A stretch of DNA of 6,267 bases, taken from the NCBI GenBank assembly GCA_038199755.1, contig JBBPYR010000190.1, forward strand, positions 1 through 6,267, in the 5' to 3' direction. The notes beneath the pieces were generated by a model. That model searched no databases and was not told the DNA's origin. It saw nothing but the letters and a program-made list of their open reading frames with translations. This DNA is from JBBPYR01 sp038199755 (GTDB lineage Bacteria > Chloroflexota > Ktedonobacteria > Ktedonobacterales > Ktedonobacteraceae). Position numbers and translations under genes: made by a program. Of the stretch, positions 5,392 through 6,267 are shown in pieces; positions within the stretch are counted from its first letter, which is position 1; each line of letters opens with the position of its first letter.

Positions 5392-6204
5392 CTAAACAGT
5401 CTGTAAAAAAGCAGACACGGCTGCCATGGCGGGCGTATAGCGTTCACGATGGATGTTGTGACCAGCACCCTCGATATATGCCCACGTCCCCTGTTTGCAG
5501 AGGGGGATTGCCTCCTTAGCGATCTCTGGCGTCACAATAGCTCCGCGTTTGTTGTCGCCTGTGATAAGCAAGACAGGGCAACTAATACGCGCTATCAGAT
5601 CACGCCAAGGGCTCATAAGTGTTCCGAGGTGGGGAATAACGTCGAGATTAAATTCTGCTTTGGAGGCCGACCAGGGGCCAATCTCCTCTTCAGCCCAGGC
5701 AGGGTTCTCAGCACGGCACTTCGCTTGGCGTTCCTCGTCTGTGAGTGCTTTGCTGTCATAGACCCATTGCCAGCCCCACTGTCTCCCCTGAATATTCGCC
5801 TGCTCCGATGGTTGCGGCATATCTCGCAACGGTGGGTCTTCCAATATCACGCCTCGTAGCTGGTCGGACATGCTGGCGGCGAGGAGCGCGGTTCTGCCTC
5901 CCATCGAATGACCAAACAACACAGGCTTCTCTAGCTTCAATTGCTCGATTAGTGCCAACACGTCCTGCGCTAATAGCTCAGTCGAGAAGCCAGTTTCCAC
6001 GCCTGACGAACGTCCGTGGCCACGTGCATCTGGCCGTATCACGTCGTATTCTTCTTGCAGATCACGCGTCACAAGTGGCCAACACGCGCCGCTATCAGTC
6101 ACACCATGCAGCAGCAGTAGCGGGGGTTTGCCCTCACCGCCAGTACGCCGATAGTAGATATCGATGCCGTTTGCATGCACAAATTGTTCGATTCCCTCAC
6201 TCAT
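5392..6204 (-). CDS. Alpha/beta-fold hydrolase
   Basis: The 270-residue protein has the alpha/beta hydrolase fold and is probably a cytoplasmic esterase or related hydrolase; the substrate is unknown. The N-terminal strand carries the oxyanion-hole HGV (33-35) in LLLLHGVTDSGACW. DARGHGRS (59-66) follows, then the nucleophile elbow GHSMGG (98-103, Ser100), then a cap region rich in Trp and Glu (about 136-190). The acid is Asp217 in LLITGDNKRG and the base His249 in IEGAGHNIHRE. The catalytic triad is complete and the length is usual. The ATG at 6202-6204 has GGAG (6213-6216) 8 nt upstream. No signal peptide is seen. A 146-nt gap with a palindromic element separates it from the YbaK-type gene, so it is probably transcribed separately or is the partly insulated first gene of the cluster. 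Confidence 0.92.
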   Translation of the reverse strand: MSEGIEQFVHANGIDIYYRRTGGEGKPPLLLLHGVTDSGACWPLVTRDLQEEYDVIRPDARGHGRSSGVETGFSTELLAQDVLALIEQLKLEKPVLFGHSMGGRTALLAASMSDQLRGVILEDPPLRDMPQPSEQANIQGRQWGWQWVYDSKALTDEERQAKCRAENPAWAEEEIGPWSASKAEFNLDVIPHLGTLMSPWRDLIARISCPVLLITGDNKRGAIVTPEIAKEAIPLCKQGTWAYIEGAGHNIHRERYTPAMAAVSAFLQTV

Positions 6205-6239
6205 GCCTTATGCTCCATTCACTATTAAATTGCAGGACA

Positions 6240-6267
6240 TGGCGACCGCAAGGGATCGCCACTACCA
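6240..6267. repeat. Palindromic repeat copy at the window edge
   Basis: TGGCGA (6240-6245) pairs with TCGCCA (6256-6261) around CCGCAAGGGA, and CTACCA follows. The layout (arm, CCGCA-GGG core, arm, CTACCA) is nearly that of 5291-5318. The element may continue past the window. It lies just upstream of the hydrolase gene, so its promoter, which I could not identify, may overlap or lie beyond it. Confidence 0.5.

Noticed and set aside
6205..6267. Promoter for the hydrolase (TTGCGG and TTTAAT on the minus strand, 16-nt spacer)
   Set aside because: The predicted start would fall almost on the ribosome binding site, and the -35 lies inside the palindromic repeat; too weak to call.

Overview
The window looks like an ordinary chromosomal stretch of a moderate-GC bacterium, probably Chloroflexota of the Ktedonobacteria kind. 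This rests on inference from gene content (an F420-type luciferase-like oxidoreductase, a Uma2-family nuclease-fold protein, a DUF5808-type membrane protein) and on the many short GC-rich palindromic intergenic repeats ending in CCCTAC. No similarity search was possible. I see no phage, IS, CRISPR, tRNA or rRNA.

Layout: bases 1-451 carry no convincing gene. They hold a run of small hairpins, a partial tandem duplication built on an identical 27-bp block (58-84 and 166-192), and a strong 33-nt inverted repeat (299-331). Two plus-strand genes follow: an LLM-class F420-dependent oxidoreductase (452-1321) and, after a 139-nt gap with a hairpin and a candidate extended -10 promoter, a small single-pass membrane protein with a DUF5808-like C-terminus (1461-1832). 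Everything downstream is on the minus strand, read right to left: alpha/beta hydrolase (6204-5392), YbaK/EbsC-type deacylase (5245-4757), class 1 dihydroorotate dehydrogenase pyrD (4760-3825), aldo/keto reductase (3777-2917), Uma2-family protein (2915-2373) and a GNAT acetyltransferase (2343-1795). The last five are tightly packed (4-nt overlap, then 47-, 1- and 29-nt gaps) and read like one operon. The GNAT gene runs tail to tail into the DUF5808 gene with a 38-bp overlap of the coding ends.

The most unusual observation is an exact 25-bp direct repeat at 2331-2355 and 3825-3849 that brackets the aldo/keto reductase plus Uma2 pair. One copy encodes the last seven residues and stop of PyrD. 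The other copy supplies the ribosome binding site, start codon and first codons of the GNAT gene in another frame. The simplest reading is that pyrD and the GNAT gene once overlapped directly, and that the roughly 1.47-kb two-gene segment was inserted between them with a 25-bp duplication. Deletion between the repeats would restore the overlapping pair. A fossil of the GNAT start (an 8-codon ORF) remains at the pyrD end.

Functionally the genes are mixed housekeeping and accessory enzymes: pyrimidine synthesis, tRNA editing, redox enzymes, an acetyltransferase. I see no sign of a novel multi-gene defence or biosynthetic system. The real interest lies in the junction repeats and the intergenic palindromes.
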